Positions 1 to 6,709 of a stretch of 8,545 bases of DNA are shown piece by piece. The stretch is from Methylobacter sp. GTDB lineage: Bacteria; Pseudomonadota; Gammaproteobacteria; Methylococcales; Methylomonadaceae. The stretch's first letter is position 1, and every line of letters starts with the position of its first letter. The DNA lies in assembly GCA_023229605.1 (NCBI GenBank), contig JALNYY010000168.1, forward strand, positions 1-8,545, in the 5' to 3' direction. Position numbers and translations under genes: made by a program. The notes beneath the pieces were generated by a model, which made no database searches, was not told where the DNA came from, and was given only the letters and a program-made list of their open reading frames with translations.

Positions 1-359
1 GCGTTCGCTGGTATCGCACCCTGTTTTTGGAAGAAGTCGAAAAAGACTATGTCCGCACCGCAAGGGCAAAGGGTTTAAGCCAAATCCAAACCCTGTTCCG
101 GCATGTGCTGCCCAATGCGATGATTCCTATCTTGACCGGCGTGGTGGTGGTATTGCCGCTGTTATTCATGGGCAGCCTGATCATGGAATCATTTTTCAGC
201 ATTCCCGGTTTAGGCAGTTACACCATAGATGCGATCAACATGCAGGATTTCGCGATCGTACGCGCGATGGTTTTTTTGGGCTCGGTGCTATATGTGATCG
301 GGCTGCTGTTGACCGATATTTCCTACACCCTGGTTGATCCGCGCGTGAGGTTGTCGTAA
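1..359 (+). CDS. ABC transporter permease, DppB/OppB type (C-terminal part)
   Basis: This is the C-terminal part of an inner-membrane permease of the dipeptide/oligopeptide/nickel ABC importer family. The frame is open from position 3 (VRWYRTLFLEEVEKDYVRTA) to the TAA at 357-359, so the real start lies before the window. The stretch EEVEKDYVRTARAKGL followed by RHVLPNAMIPIL is the EAA loop, which in this family docks onto the ATPase subunit. Two hydrophobic segments follow, around MIPILTGVVVVLPLLFMGSLI and AMVFLGSVLYVIGLLLTDI, and the end YTLVDPRVRLS is the usual DppB/OppB C-terminus. It is the first of two permeases in the operon, but 761 bp holding a RAYT and repeats separate it from its partner. 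The substrate cannot be told from the sequence; a peptide is the most common one in this family. The TTG at 27 is internal, not a start. Confidence 0.93.
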   Translation, partial: VRWYRTLFLEEVEKDYVRTARAKGLSQIQTLFRHVLPNAMIPILTGVVVVLPLLFMGSLIMESFFSIPGLGSYTIDAINMQDFAIVRAMVFLGSVLYVIGLLLTDISYTLVDPRVRLS

Positions 360-372
360 TGGTTTGGTTTTT

Positions 373-396
373 GTTCAAAGCCAGCTTTGAATTCCA
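373..396 (-). repeat. REP-like palindrome, left pair, outer copy
   Basis: The core TTCAAAGCCAGCTTTGAA at 374-391 is an imperfect palindrome: 8-bp arms around a central CA. The 24-bp unit is the reverse complement of the unit at 431-454 with one mismatch (23 of 24). It begins 13 bp after the stop of the upstream permease. Read on the - strand, the bases before the hairpin are GGAA instead of the GGAG seen in the other three copies. Confidence 0.88.
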
Positions 397-430
397 CCGA
401 TGGTTTAAAACTAGACTTGGACATTTAGCT

Positions 431-454
431 TGGAGTTCAAAGCTGGCTTTGAAC
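431..454 (+). repeat. REP-like palindrome, left pair, inner copy
   Basis: The core TTCAAAGCTGGCTTTGAA at 436-453 is preceded by TGGAG. This 24-bp unit is identical to the one at 1060-1083 and inverted relative to 373-396. With the outer copy it forms an inverted pair separated by 34 bp, the layout of a BIME (bacterial interspersed mosaic element). It ends 19 bp before the start codon of the RAYT gene, so a hairpin here would sit in that gene's leader. Confidence 0.88.
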
Positions 455-473
455 GTTTTGTTGAGGTTCTGTA

Positions 474-1010
474 ATGTTAAAAAAAGGCCCACATACGCCA
501 GCGCATTTATTTTTGGACAATACGCCTTATTTTGTCACCAGCGCCATTTATCAAAAAAGACAGCTATTAGCAGACGATGGCATTAAGCAGTAATTACTTG
601 AGACGATTCAGGATTGCTTTCATGAGAAAAATTGGACGTTAAACGACTGGGTGATTCTAGATAACCATTATCATCTGCTAGGCGTGAGTGATAAGGGCGA
701 TGATTTGAGTCATATTTTTCGTAAAATACATGGCATAACCAGTCATGCTATTCAAGCCCATTGTTCATGTGAGCTACCGGTTTGGTGGAACTTCTGGGAT
801 TATTGCCCGCGCGATGAAAAGGATTACGTGGTACGGTTGAATTATTTATTGATTAACCCGGTCAAGCATGGCTATTGTGATAATTTACACGATTACCCAT
901 TTTCCAGTTTTCATCAAAGGTTAGCGCAATCGGGACGGGAAAACTTGGCTAAACAATTTAAAAACAACGACGGTTATCAAGAAATGGTGTTACAAGAAGA
1001 TGATTTTTAA
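474..1010 (+). pseudogene. REP-associated tyrosine transposase (RAYT), interrupted by one in-frame stop
   Basis: This is a Y1/HUH single-strand transposase of the RAYT family (IS200/IS605-like fold), enzymes that cut REP hairpins. Reading from ATG at 474 gives MLKKGPHTPAHLFLDNTPYF, then TAA at 591-593 (codon 40), then LLETIQDCFHEKNWTLNDWV in the same frame to the TAA at 1008-1010. Without the internal stop it would be 178 residues; as I recall it, E. coli RAYT is about 165, so the gene looks full length with one lesion. The HUH motif is HYH at residues 65-67 (VILDNHYHLL). The likely catalytic tyrosine is Y124 in NYLLINPVKHG, matching YIYINPVKHG of E. coli RAYT. The DYPFSSFH segment near the end is also typical. 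A CAA-to-TAA transition would explain the stop. A GTG restart at 651 would still keep HUH and Tyr but would lose the first strand of the fold. REP-like pairs on both sides support the call. Confidence 0.88.
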
Positions 1011-1011
1011 T

Positions 1012-1035
1012 AGTCCAAAGCCAGCTTTGGACTCC
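1012..1035 (-). repeat. REP-like palindrome, right pair, inner copy
   Basis: AGTCCAAAGC-CA-GCTTTGGACT (1012-1033) is a palindrome with perfect 10-bp arms around CA. It differs from the other copies by a compensating pair of changes (TTCAAAG to TCCAAAG on one arm, CTTTGAA to CTTTGGA on the other), so the hairpin is preserved. Read on the - strand it is preceded by GGAG. It starts 1 bp after the RAYT stop codon. Confidence 0.88.
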
Positions 1036-1059
1036 GCTTTAGGCGTCCGTCATTTAAAA

Positions 1060-1083
1060 TGGAGTTCAAAGCTGGCTTTGAAC
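1060..1083 (+). repeat. REP-like palindrome, right pair, outer copy
   Basis: This 24-bp unit is identical to 431-454, including the TGGAG before the hairpin core. It closes the right-hand inverted pair, 24 bp after the inner copy, and ends 37 bp before the start of the next permease. The left outer and right outer copies are inverted relative to each other, so the whole 373-1083 unit has inverted ends. Confidence 0.88.
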
Positions 1084-1120
1084 ATTGTCGAACATGACTT
1101 GACCAACACAGGCTAACGCA

Positions 1121-2533
1121 ATGATTATTCTGTGGACAGACGCTCTGATCTACTTGCTGATTTTAGTGATACTGGCGTTGGGCTTGTATCTGCGCGGCAA
1201 AGAACACATCAAGCGCCCGCTGCAACAGATTGGCCGCAGTAAGATCGGCATGGTGTCGCTGGTGGTGCTGTTGTTTTTTGTGTTGATCGGTTTACTCGAT
1301 TCCGTGCATTTTAAACCCTCAGATGACAAGAAAAACGAGATCATCAGCCTTCTGGACAGCTGGGCGGCGCCGCTACGGGAACATGGCGAAAAAACCTATT
1401 CAGCGCCTTTTGCGACCACGCTGTACAGCAAGGAAATGATGGTGTTGCCGGACGGATCCATGCAATGGGGCTATCCGCGCCTGGAATTCGGCGGCAGGCA
1501 TTTGGATAATCCTGAAAACCGTATTGCCGACATTTTGCAAAAAGCAGCTTACGGCCTTGCCCAAGGCGTGGGTTTGACGGGGTTATTTATGCTGCTCTAT
1601 CTCATGGTTCGACGAGGCTCCCCTGAGCGCAGTCGAAGGGCTCGCCGTGAACGGTCTGATGTTACCGTTCGCCCCGAGCCTGCCGAAGGGCTTGGTGTCT
1701 CTTCGGCGGTTAACCCAAGCATCAAAGCGGTATGGACCGTGTTATTTATTATCGTGCCGCTCTCCACTGCCTTAATCCACCTGTCCGTCTATTATCATGT
1801 GTTCGGCACCGACAAAGTCGGCGAAGATGTATTTTTCCAGGCCGTAAAAAGCATCCGCACCGGCTTGGTCATCGGCACGTTGACTACGTTGATTATGCTG
1901 CCGATGGCTATTATCTTCGGCATCCTGGCCGGATTTTTTCGCGGCTGGGTGGACGACGTCATCCAATACATCTACACCACGCTGAACTCTATCCCCGGCG
2001 TGTTGCTGATAGCCGCCTCGATCCTGATGGTGCAGGTGTATATGGCCAATCATGAGTCGGACTTCACCAGCGTTATCGTCAGGGCCGATATGCGCTTATT
2101 GTTCCTGTGCATGATCCTCGGCGTGACCAGCTGGACAGGCTTATGCCGGCTGCTCAGGGCGGAAACGCTCAAGCTCAGGGAAATGGAATATGTCCAGGCC
2201 GCCTCGGCGTTGGGCGTCAAGCAAGACATGATTTTGCTGCGCCACATCCTGCCCAATGTGATGCACATCGTGCTGATCTCCGTGGTGCTGGATTTCAGTT
2301 CGTTGGTGCTGGCCGAAGCGGTGTTGTCGTACATCAATATCGGCGTCGACCCGACCAGCTACAGCTGGGGCAATATGATTAACGGCGCACGGCTGGAAAT
2401 GGCGCGCGAGCCTATCGTGTGGTGGTCGCTGTCGGCCGCCTTTGTGTTTATGTTCGCGCTGGTGCTGGCAGCCAATCTGTTTGCCGACGTGGTGCAGGAT
2501 GCGTTTGATCCTAGGCGGAGCGGCAATGAATAA
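1121..2533 (+). CDS. ABC transporter permease, DppC/OppC type, long form with in-frame repeat insertion
   Basis: This is the second inner-membrane permease of the importer, 470 residues against roughly 300 for ordinary DppC/OppC. Likely membrane segments lie near 9-25, 43-61, 144-162 and 203-221, then the family core. The core starts with FGTDKVGEDVFFQAVKS (usual form FGTDxxGRDV) and holds the EAA loop EMEYVQAASALGVKQDMILL from residue 354, followed by RHILPNVMHIVL. The end DAFDPR is also typical. The OppC_N-like segment (RSKIGMVSLVVLLFFVLIGL) is separated from the core by a soluble stretch of about 80 residues and two extra membrane helices. Residues 163-196 are encoded by a hairpin-rich repeat (1607-1707) and look foreign (RRGSPERSRRARRERS). 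Start: ATG at 1121 with a weak AGG at 1110-1112. The stop overlaps the next start by 8 bp, so the two are translationally coupled. The substrate is unknown. Confidence 0.92.
   Translation: MIILWTDALIYLLILVILALGLYLRGKEHIKRPLQQIGRSKIGMVSLVVLLFFVLIGLLDSVHFKPSDDKKNEIISLLDSWAAPLREHGEKTYSAPFATTLYSKEMMVLPDGSMQWGYPRLEFGGRHLDNPENRIADILQKAAYGLAQGVGLTGLFMLLYLMVRRGSPERSRRARRERSDVTVRPEPAEGLGVSSAVNPSIKAVWTVLFIIVPLSTALIHLSVYYHVFGTDKVGEDVFFQAVKSIRTGLVIGTLTTLIMLPMAIIFGILAGFFRGWVDDVIQYIYTTLNSIPGVLLIAASILMVQVYMANHESDFTSVIVRADMRLLFLCMILGVTSWTGLCRLLRAETLKLREMEYVQAASALGVKQDMILLRHILPNVMHIVLISVVLDFSSLVLAEAVLSYINIGVDPTSYSWGNMINGARLEMAREPIVWWSLSAAFVFMFALVLAANLFADVVQDAFDPRRSGNE
1607..1707. repeat. Hairpin-rich dispersed-type repeat inside the permease gene
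   Basis: Three adjoining inverted repeats are visible. First, TTCGAC (1608-1613) pairs with GTCGAA (1632-1637), with GCTC/GAGC nested inside. Second, GGCTCG and GAACGGT (1639-1644, 1649-1655) pair with ACCGTTC and CGAGCC (1664-1670, 1675-1680). Third, GCCGAAG (1682-1688) pairs with CTTCGGC (1701-1707). The words CCTGAGCGCAGTCGAAGGG and GAGCCTGCCGAAGGGC match a widespread REP-like family, recalled from other genomes, that yields translated relics such as VRPEPVEG; here it reads VRPEPAEG. The insertion keeps the frame, with no stop. It is unrelated to the RAYT-linked palindromes nearby. The exact borders are uncertain. Confidence 0.8.
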
Positions 2534-4130
2534 TCCGATACTGGCTGTTGAACGTCTTAGCGTAACCTTCAGCCACCGGCAGAGAGTCGTCGATGACATC
2601 AGTTTTGAAATTCATGCCGGCGAAACCTTCGCATTGGTCGGCGAGTCGGGTTCCGGTAAATCGATTACCGCATTGTCGGTGCTCAGATTGCTGCCTAATA
2701 ATGCAAGGCTTACTGCCGATGCGATCAATCTGCACGGCGAAAATCTACTGAAGCATTCCGAGTTTGAGCTGTGCAAAATTCGCGGACGGCGCATCGGCTT
2801 TATTTTCCAGGACCCGATGTCTTCGCTGAATCCGGTTATGACTGTCGGCAGCCAGATCGAGGAAGTCATCAAGCTGCATTTCGACCTGCCCAGAGCAACG
2901 CTTAAACAACAGGTGCTGGAATTATTGCAGCAGGTTGAAATACCCTTGCCGCAGCAGCGCATTAAAGATTATCCGCACCAGCTTTCCGGCGGCCAGCGGC
3001 AGCGGGTGATGATTGCGATCGCGTTGGCGGGCAAGCCGGATTTATTGATCGCCGACGAACCGACCACATCCCTGGACGTGACCATCCAGGCGCAAATCCT
3101 GGCGCTGCTGAAAGCTATCCAGCAACGAACCGGCATGGCGTTGTGGCTGATCAGCCATGACCTGGCTCTGGTGTCCACGATGGCGGACCGGGTTGCGGTC
3201 ATGCAGCAGGGCAAGATCGTCGAAACCGGCGCAACCGCCGAGTTCTTCAACCAGCCCAAACATCCGTATACCCGCAAGCTGCTGAACGCACTGCCGTCGA
3301 TGCAAAGCTGCTTAACGCACGGCACCGAGGAAAAGCCAGCGCTACTCCAGGTCAGCGATTTTTATTGTTATTACCCGATCCGAAAAGGCATTTTCAAGCG
3401 GGTCGTCGATTATGTGCGGGCTGTCGATGGCGTCAGTTTCGACATCCAGCAAGGCAAAACCCTGGCCCTGGTCGGCGAATCCGGCTGCGGCAAAACTACC
3501 CTGGGCAAGAGCCTGTTGAGCCTGATCCCCGGCAGCGGACGGGTGGTCATCAACGGCGTCGAGTTGAACGGCTTGACCGGCGAAGCCCTGCGGCGGCAAC
3601 GCGCCAATATCCAGATCGTGTTCCAGGACCCGTTTTCATCGATGAACCCGCGCATGCTGGTCGGCGACATCATCGCCGAAGGCATCAGCGCCCTGCATCC
3701 CGAGGTCAGCCCGGATGAACGCAAAGCCCGAGTCCGGCAACTGTTGCAGCAAGTCGATCTGCCCGATGATTCGGCGCTGCGTTATCCGCACGAATTTTCC
3801 GGCGGCCAGCGCCAACGCATCTGCATAGCCCGCGCCTTGGCGGTCGATCCCAAACTGATCGTCTGCGACGAGCCGACCAGCGCGCTGGACGTATCGGTGC
3901 AGGCGCAGATTATCCAGCTGCTCAGAACCTTACAGCAGGAAAAAGGCGTCAGCTATTTGTTCATCACCCATGACCTTGCCGTCGTCGCGGAAATCGCCGA
4001 TGACGTTGCGGTCATGCACCAGGGCAAGATCATAGAGCAGGGCAGCGTGGCCGAGGTTTTGACCCGGCCCAGACAGGCTTATACCAAAAAGCTGCTGGCG
4101 GCTGTGCCGGTTTTGAAAACGGATGGCTGA
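2526..4130 (+). CDS. Peptide/nickel-type ABC transporter, fused double ATPase (DppD-DppF / YejF-like)
   Basis: This cytoplasmic protein of 534 residues carries both nucleotide-binding domains that power the importer. Domain 1 has Walker A GESGSGKS (39-46), signature LSGGQRQR (from 153), Walker B LLIADEP (D177, E178) and the H-loop histidine H211. Domain 2 has Walker A GESGCGKT (317-324), signature FSGGQRQR (from 424), Walker B LIVCDEP (D448, E449) and H482. Each domain ends with the oligopeptide-family tail (HPYTRKLLNALP and AYTKKLLAAVP). All catalytic motifs are intact, so both sites should bind and split ATP. The length resembles E. coli YejF (about 529), a fused ATPase of a peptide/microcin C importer, but this does not fix the substrate. 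I chose ATG 2526 over the upstream in-frame ATG 2442: GGAG sits 5 bp before it, the product starts as family members do (MNNPILAVERLSV), and the 28 upstream codons lie inside the permease gene. Confidence 0.95.
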   Translation: MNNPILAVERLSVTFSHRQRVVDDISFEIHAGETFALVGESGSGKSITALSVLRLLPNNARLTADAINLHGENLLKHSEFELCKIRGRRIGFIFQDPMSSLNPVMTVGSQIEEVIKLHFDLPRATLKQQVLELLQQVEIPLPQQRIKDYPHQLSGGQRQRVMIAIALAGKPDLLIADEPTTSLDVTIQAQILALLKAIQQRTGMALWLISHDLALVSTMADRVAVMQQGKIVETGATAEFFNQPKHPYTRKLLNALPSMQSCLTHGTEEKPALLQVSDFYCYYPIRKGIFKRVVDYVRAVDGVSFDIQQGKTLALVGESGCGKTTLGKSLLSLIPGSGRVVINGVELNGLTGEALRRQRANIQIVFQDPFSSMNPRMLVGDIIAEGISALHPEVSPDERKARVRQLLQQVDLPDDSALRYPHEFSGGQRQRICIARALAVDPKLIVCDEPTSALDVSVQAQIIQLLRTLQQEKGVSYLFITHDLAVVAEIADDVAVMHQGKIIEQGSVAEVLTRPRQAYTKKLLAAVPVLKTDG

Positions 4131-4145
4131 GGTAAGGGATTTTCG

Positions 4146-4160
4146 TCGCGAAGGACGCGA
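4146..4160. other. Small inverted repeat after the ABC operon
   Basis: TCGCG-AAGGA-CGCGA is a perfect 5-bp stem with a 5-bp loop, 15 bp after the ATPase stop. It is followed by GGTTTTATAG, which is too poor in T to be a good terminator. It may be a degraded repeat or a 3'-end stabilising hairpin. Its function is not known. Confidence 0.35.
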
Positions 4161-4255
4161 GGTTTTATAGGGGGGGCTGCTCATCGTCTTTTCTCCAAAG
4201 TGAAAGCTAGCGGATACATGCTGCGAACCTTACATGCTCCATACCGGAGTACAAG

Positions 4256-4286
4256 GCCCGAATAGCTGTAAATATACGGGCTTTTT
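4256..4286 (+). terminator. Possible Rho-independent terminator of the ABC operon
   Basis: GCCCG (4256-4260) pairs with CGGGC (4277-4281), and five T follow at 4282-4286. The stem is short and the loop long (16 bp), so it is a weak candidate. Its place, between the end of the ABC operon and the convergent deaminase gene, suits a terminator for the + strand. In the reverse direction no T-run follows the stem. Confidence 0.5.
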
Positions 4287-4296
4287 CCCTTAACAA

Positions 4297-5610
4297 TCAA
4301 CCCGCCAACCGCTCCCGCCATTCTGCGACTTTCAGCATCAACTCATCAATATTGACTGTGGTCAGATGACGGTGCTTTAGCAGGCGCTTGCCGGCCACCC
4401 AGACATCGGTGACTTGTGACCGGCCGGCAGCATATACGATTTGCGAAATAGGGCAATATAACGGCCGGGTTTCCAAATGCGATAAATCGACGGCGATCAC
4501 GTCGGCGGCCTTGCCGATGCTTAAGGAGCCGGTTTCATTTTCCCGGCCCAAGGCTTTAGCGCCGTTGATGGTCGCCATGCGCAGGGCGGTCATGGCAGGA
4601 ACGGCGCTGGCGTCACCGGCAACGGCTTTGCCGAGCAGCGCTGCGGTGCGCATTTCACCGAACATATCCAGGTCGTTGTTGCTGGCCGCGCCGTCGGTGC
4701 CCAAAGCCACATTGATGCCCGCGGCGATGCATTTGGCGACCGGGCAAAAGCCGCTGGCCAGTTTTAAATTGGACTCGGGGCAATGCACGATATGGGCGCC
4801 GGATTCGGCAAACCGGGCTATTTCGTCGTCGGTTAACTGGGTCATGTGCACCGCGACGAATAACGGATCGATCAGGCCGAGTTCATGCAGTCTTTGCAAC
4901 GGCCGTCGCCTGGTTTTTTCCTGCTCCCGTTCGATTTCGTACAGCGATTCATGGACATGGATATGGATCGGCAGTTCCAGTTCGTCGGCTAGGGTTTTGA
5001 TCTTTTGCAACGGCGCGTCCGACACCGTGTACGGCGCATGCGGCGCAAACGGCGTGGAAATCAGCGGGTGATGCCGTAGCCGGTCATGCAGGGCCAGACC
5101 TTTTTCAATATAGGCTTCGCTGTTTTCGGCCCAGACCGTCGGAAAATCGCTGACTATCAAGCCGACGCTGGCGCGTATGCCGTGATGTATCGCCTGCGCT
5201 GCGGTGATTTCAGGGAAAAAATACATATCGTTGAAACAGGTCGTACCGCCCCGGATCATCTCGGCTATCGCCAGATCGGTGCCGTCTTTGACAAACGCCT
5301 CGCTCATCCATTGCTGTTCCAGCGGCCAGACATGGTTTTGCAGCCAGTCCATCAGCTGCAAATCGTCGGCCATGCCACGCATTAAGGTCATAGCGGCATG
5401 GGTGTGGCTGTTGATCAGGCCGGGCAGCAGCGCATGGTTTTCCAGGTTTTCGCAGGCCGTCCCCTGATATTTTTGTTTGGCAAGGCCGGTAGGCAGCAGG
5501 TCGATAATCCGGCCATTATCGATAACCAGCGTATGGAGTTCTAGGGTTACGGATTCCGGTTCAACGGGTATAATCCACCGAGCGTGGATGAGGGTATCGA
5601 CAACTGTCAT
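4297..5610 (-). CDS. mtaD: 5'-methylthioadenosine / S-adenosylhomocysteine deaminase
   Basis: This is a cytoplasmic metal-dependent amidohydrolase of 437 residues that removes the 6-amino group of methylthioadenosine and/or S-adenosylhomocysteine, giving the inosine form and ammonia. Visible active-site parts, placed by comparison with the T. maritima family member: H69 and H71 in INSHTHAAMTL, H218 and E221 in IHIHVHES, H255 in AVHMTQLT, and D306 in ALGTDGAASNNDLDMF. The sequences FAPHAPYTVSD and VHCPESNLKLASG are also family hallmarks. The metal and substrate residues all seem present. Its neighbour mtnA, divergent over 58 bp, points to the methylthioadenosine role: deamination, then a methylthioinosine phosphorylase (not in the window), then MtnA, as in Pseudomonas. 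A GTG/ATG-type start at 5652 would add 14 residues; ATG at 5610 is preferred because AGGA lies 7 bp before it and the product then begins MTVVDTLIHARWI. Guanine deaminase or TrzA-like enzymes are less likely alternatives. Confidence 0.9.
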   Translation of the reverse strand: MTVVDTLIHARWIIPVEPESVTLELHTLVIDNGRIIDLLPTGLAKQKYQGTACENLENHALLPGLINSHTHAAMTLMRGMADDLQLMDWLQNHVWPLEQQWMSEAFVKDGTDLAIAEMIRGGTTCFNDMYFFPEITAAQAIHHGIRASVGLIVSDFPTVWAENSEAYIEKGLALHDRLRHHPLISTPFAPHAPYTVSDAPLQKIKTLADELELPIHIHVHESLYEIEREQEKTRRRPLQRLHELGLIDPLFVAVHMTQLTDDEIARFAESGAHIVHCPESNLKLASGFCPVAKCIAAGINVALGTDGAASNNDLDMFGEMRTAALLGKAVAGDASAVPAMTALRMATINGAKALGRENETGSLSIGKAADVIAVDLSHLETRPLYCPISQIVYAAGRSQVTDVWVAGKRLLKHRHLTTVNIDELMLKVAEWRERLAG

Positions 5611-5668
5611 AAGATATTCCTGTGTGGTTGCCGAATTATAACTTTTTACCATTAATGATTTGATAAAA
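5611..5668. promoter_or_regulatory. Divergent mtaD / mtnA promoter region
   Basis: Only 58 bp separate the two divergent starts, so both promoters must overlap here or lie inside the opposite gene. On the - strand a perfect TATAAT sits at 5635-5640, about 25 bp before the mtaD start, without a good -35 at normal spacing. On the + strand TTGCCG (5628-5633), a 17-bp gap and ATTAAT (5651-5656) form a weak candidate for mtnA that would leave almost no leader. No riboswitch could fit in this space. Confidence 0.5.
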
Positions 5669-6709
5669 ATGACTATGCAAAATAAATTGACTGTGCAAGC
5701 CCTGCAATGGACAGGCGATGCTTTAAAAGTGCTGGATCAGCGACAATTGCCGGAAACAATCGCTTACGACGAATACAAGGATGCCGAGGGTGTAACCGAA
5801 GCCATTGCAAGCATGCGCGTCCGCGGCGCACCGGCGATCGGCATAGCGGCTGCTTACGGAGTGGTGTTGTCGGTGCGCAAGCAATATGCCCAATCCAATC
5901 AATGGCGGAAAAAAGTCGCGGCCGATATAGAAATGCTGGCTAAGTCCAGGCCCACGGCGGTCAATCTGTTTTGGGCGTTGGACCAGATGAAGGCCGTACT
6001 GGCCAAGCAGCTTGATAACCCCCTGGCGGCTATCCTGGCATGTGCGGAAAAAATCCATGCTGATGACATTGCGGCCAACCATAAAATGGGCGAATTGGGC
6101 GCGGATATTCTGGCCGGCGCCAAAGGCGTGATGACGCATTGCAATGCCGGGGCTTTGGCGACCGGCGGCTACGGCACGGCGCTGGGGGTTATCCGTAGCG
6201 CTTATCAGCGGGAGCGGATCAACGTCTATGCGGGCGAAACCAGGCCCTGGCTGCAAGGCGCAAGGCTGACCGTTTGGGAATTGGCGCAGGACGGCATCCC
6301 GTCGACATTGATCGCCGATTCGGCGGCGGCATGGCTGATGAAATCCGGCGCTATCGATTGGATCGTGGTCGGCGCGGACCGCATTGCCGCCAATGGCGAT
6401 GCGGCAAACAAAATCGGCACCTATTCCCTGGCCGTGCTGGCCAAACAGCATGGCGTAAAAGTGATGGTGGCGGCGCCGACTTCGACCATAGACTGGAATA
6501 TGCCTAACGGCGATCTGATAGAAATCGAACAACGCAACCCGAACGAATTATTGCCGGCCTGTTATAGCAACGAGGGTTCCCTGGTCAGCGCCTGGAACCC
6601 GGTTTTTGACGTGACACCGGCGGAACTGATTTCTGCGATTGTGACCGAGCGCGGCGTGGTATTGAATCCTGTCGAGCAGGGTGTGAGAGGTTTAAAAAAT
6701 GCAATTTGA
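5669..6709 (+). CDS. mtnA: S-methyl-5-thioribose-1-phosphate isomerase
   Basis: This cytoplasmic methionine-salvage enzyme turns methylthioribose-1-phosphate (an aldose) into methylthioribulose-1-phosphate. From ATG 5669 it has 346 residues, the normal family length. Key motifs: RVRGAPAIGIAAAYG (phosphate-site region, 50-64), MTHCNAGALATGGYGTALG with the catalytic cysteine C158, and VVGADRIAANGDAANKIGTY with the catalytic aspartate D237. PVFDVTPAELI near the end is also characteristic. It belongs to the eIF2B-related fold. It diverges from mtaD and overlaps cysZ by 11 bp, so it is probably cotranscribed with cysZ. The start is uncertain: TTG 5660, ATG 5669 and ATG 5675 share the frame and none has a strong ribosome site. 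The later salvage genes (mtnB, C, D) are not in view. Confidence 0.96.
   Translation: MTMQNKLTVQALQWTGDALKVLDQRQLPETIAYDEYKDAEGVTEAIASMRVRGAPAIGIAAAYGVVLSVRKQYAQSNQWRKKVAADIEMLAKSRPTAVNLFWALDQMKAVLAKQLDNPLAAILACAEKIHADDIAANHKMGELGADILAGAKGVMTHCNAGALATGGYGTALGVIRSAYQRERINVYAGETRPWLQGARLTVWELAQDGIPSTLIADSAAAWLMKSGAIDWIVVGADRIAANGDAANKIGTYSLAVLAKQHGVKVMVAAPTSTIDWNMPNGDLIEIEQRNPNELLPACYSNEGSLVSAWNPVFDVTPAELISAIVTERGVVLNPVEQGVRGLKNAI

Noticed and set aside
359..586. Open frame of 75 codons after the first permease
   Set aside because: It runs through two repeat palindromes and the RAYT start in another frame, and resembles no protein family.
373..1083. CRISPR array
   Set aside because: The repeats are palindromic, alternate in orientation, and have unequal gaps with a gene inside, so they are REP pairs rather than CRISPR.
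4388..5071. Long + strand open frame opposite mtaD
   Set aside because: It is an antisense shadow of the deaminase; composition is unlike a real protein and no ribosome site fits.
5723..6532. Long - strand open frame opposite mtnA
   Set aside because: It is an antisense shadow of a well-conserved gene; the product is rich in His and Arg and shows no domain.
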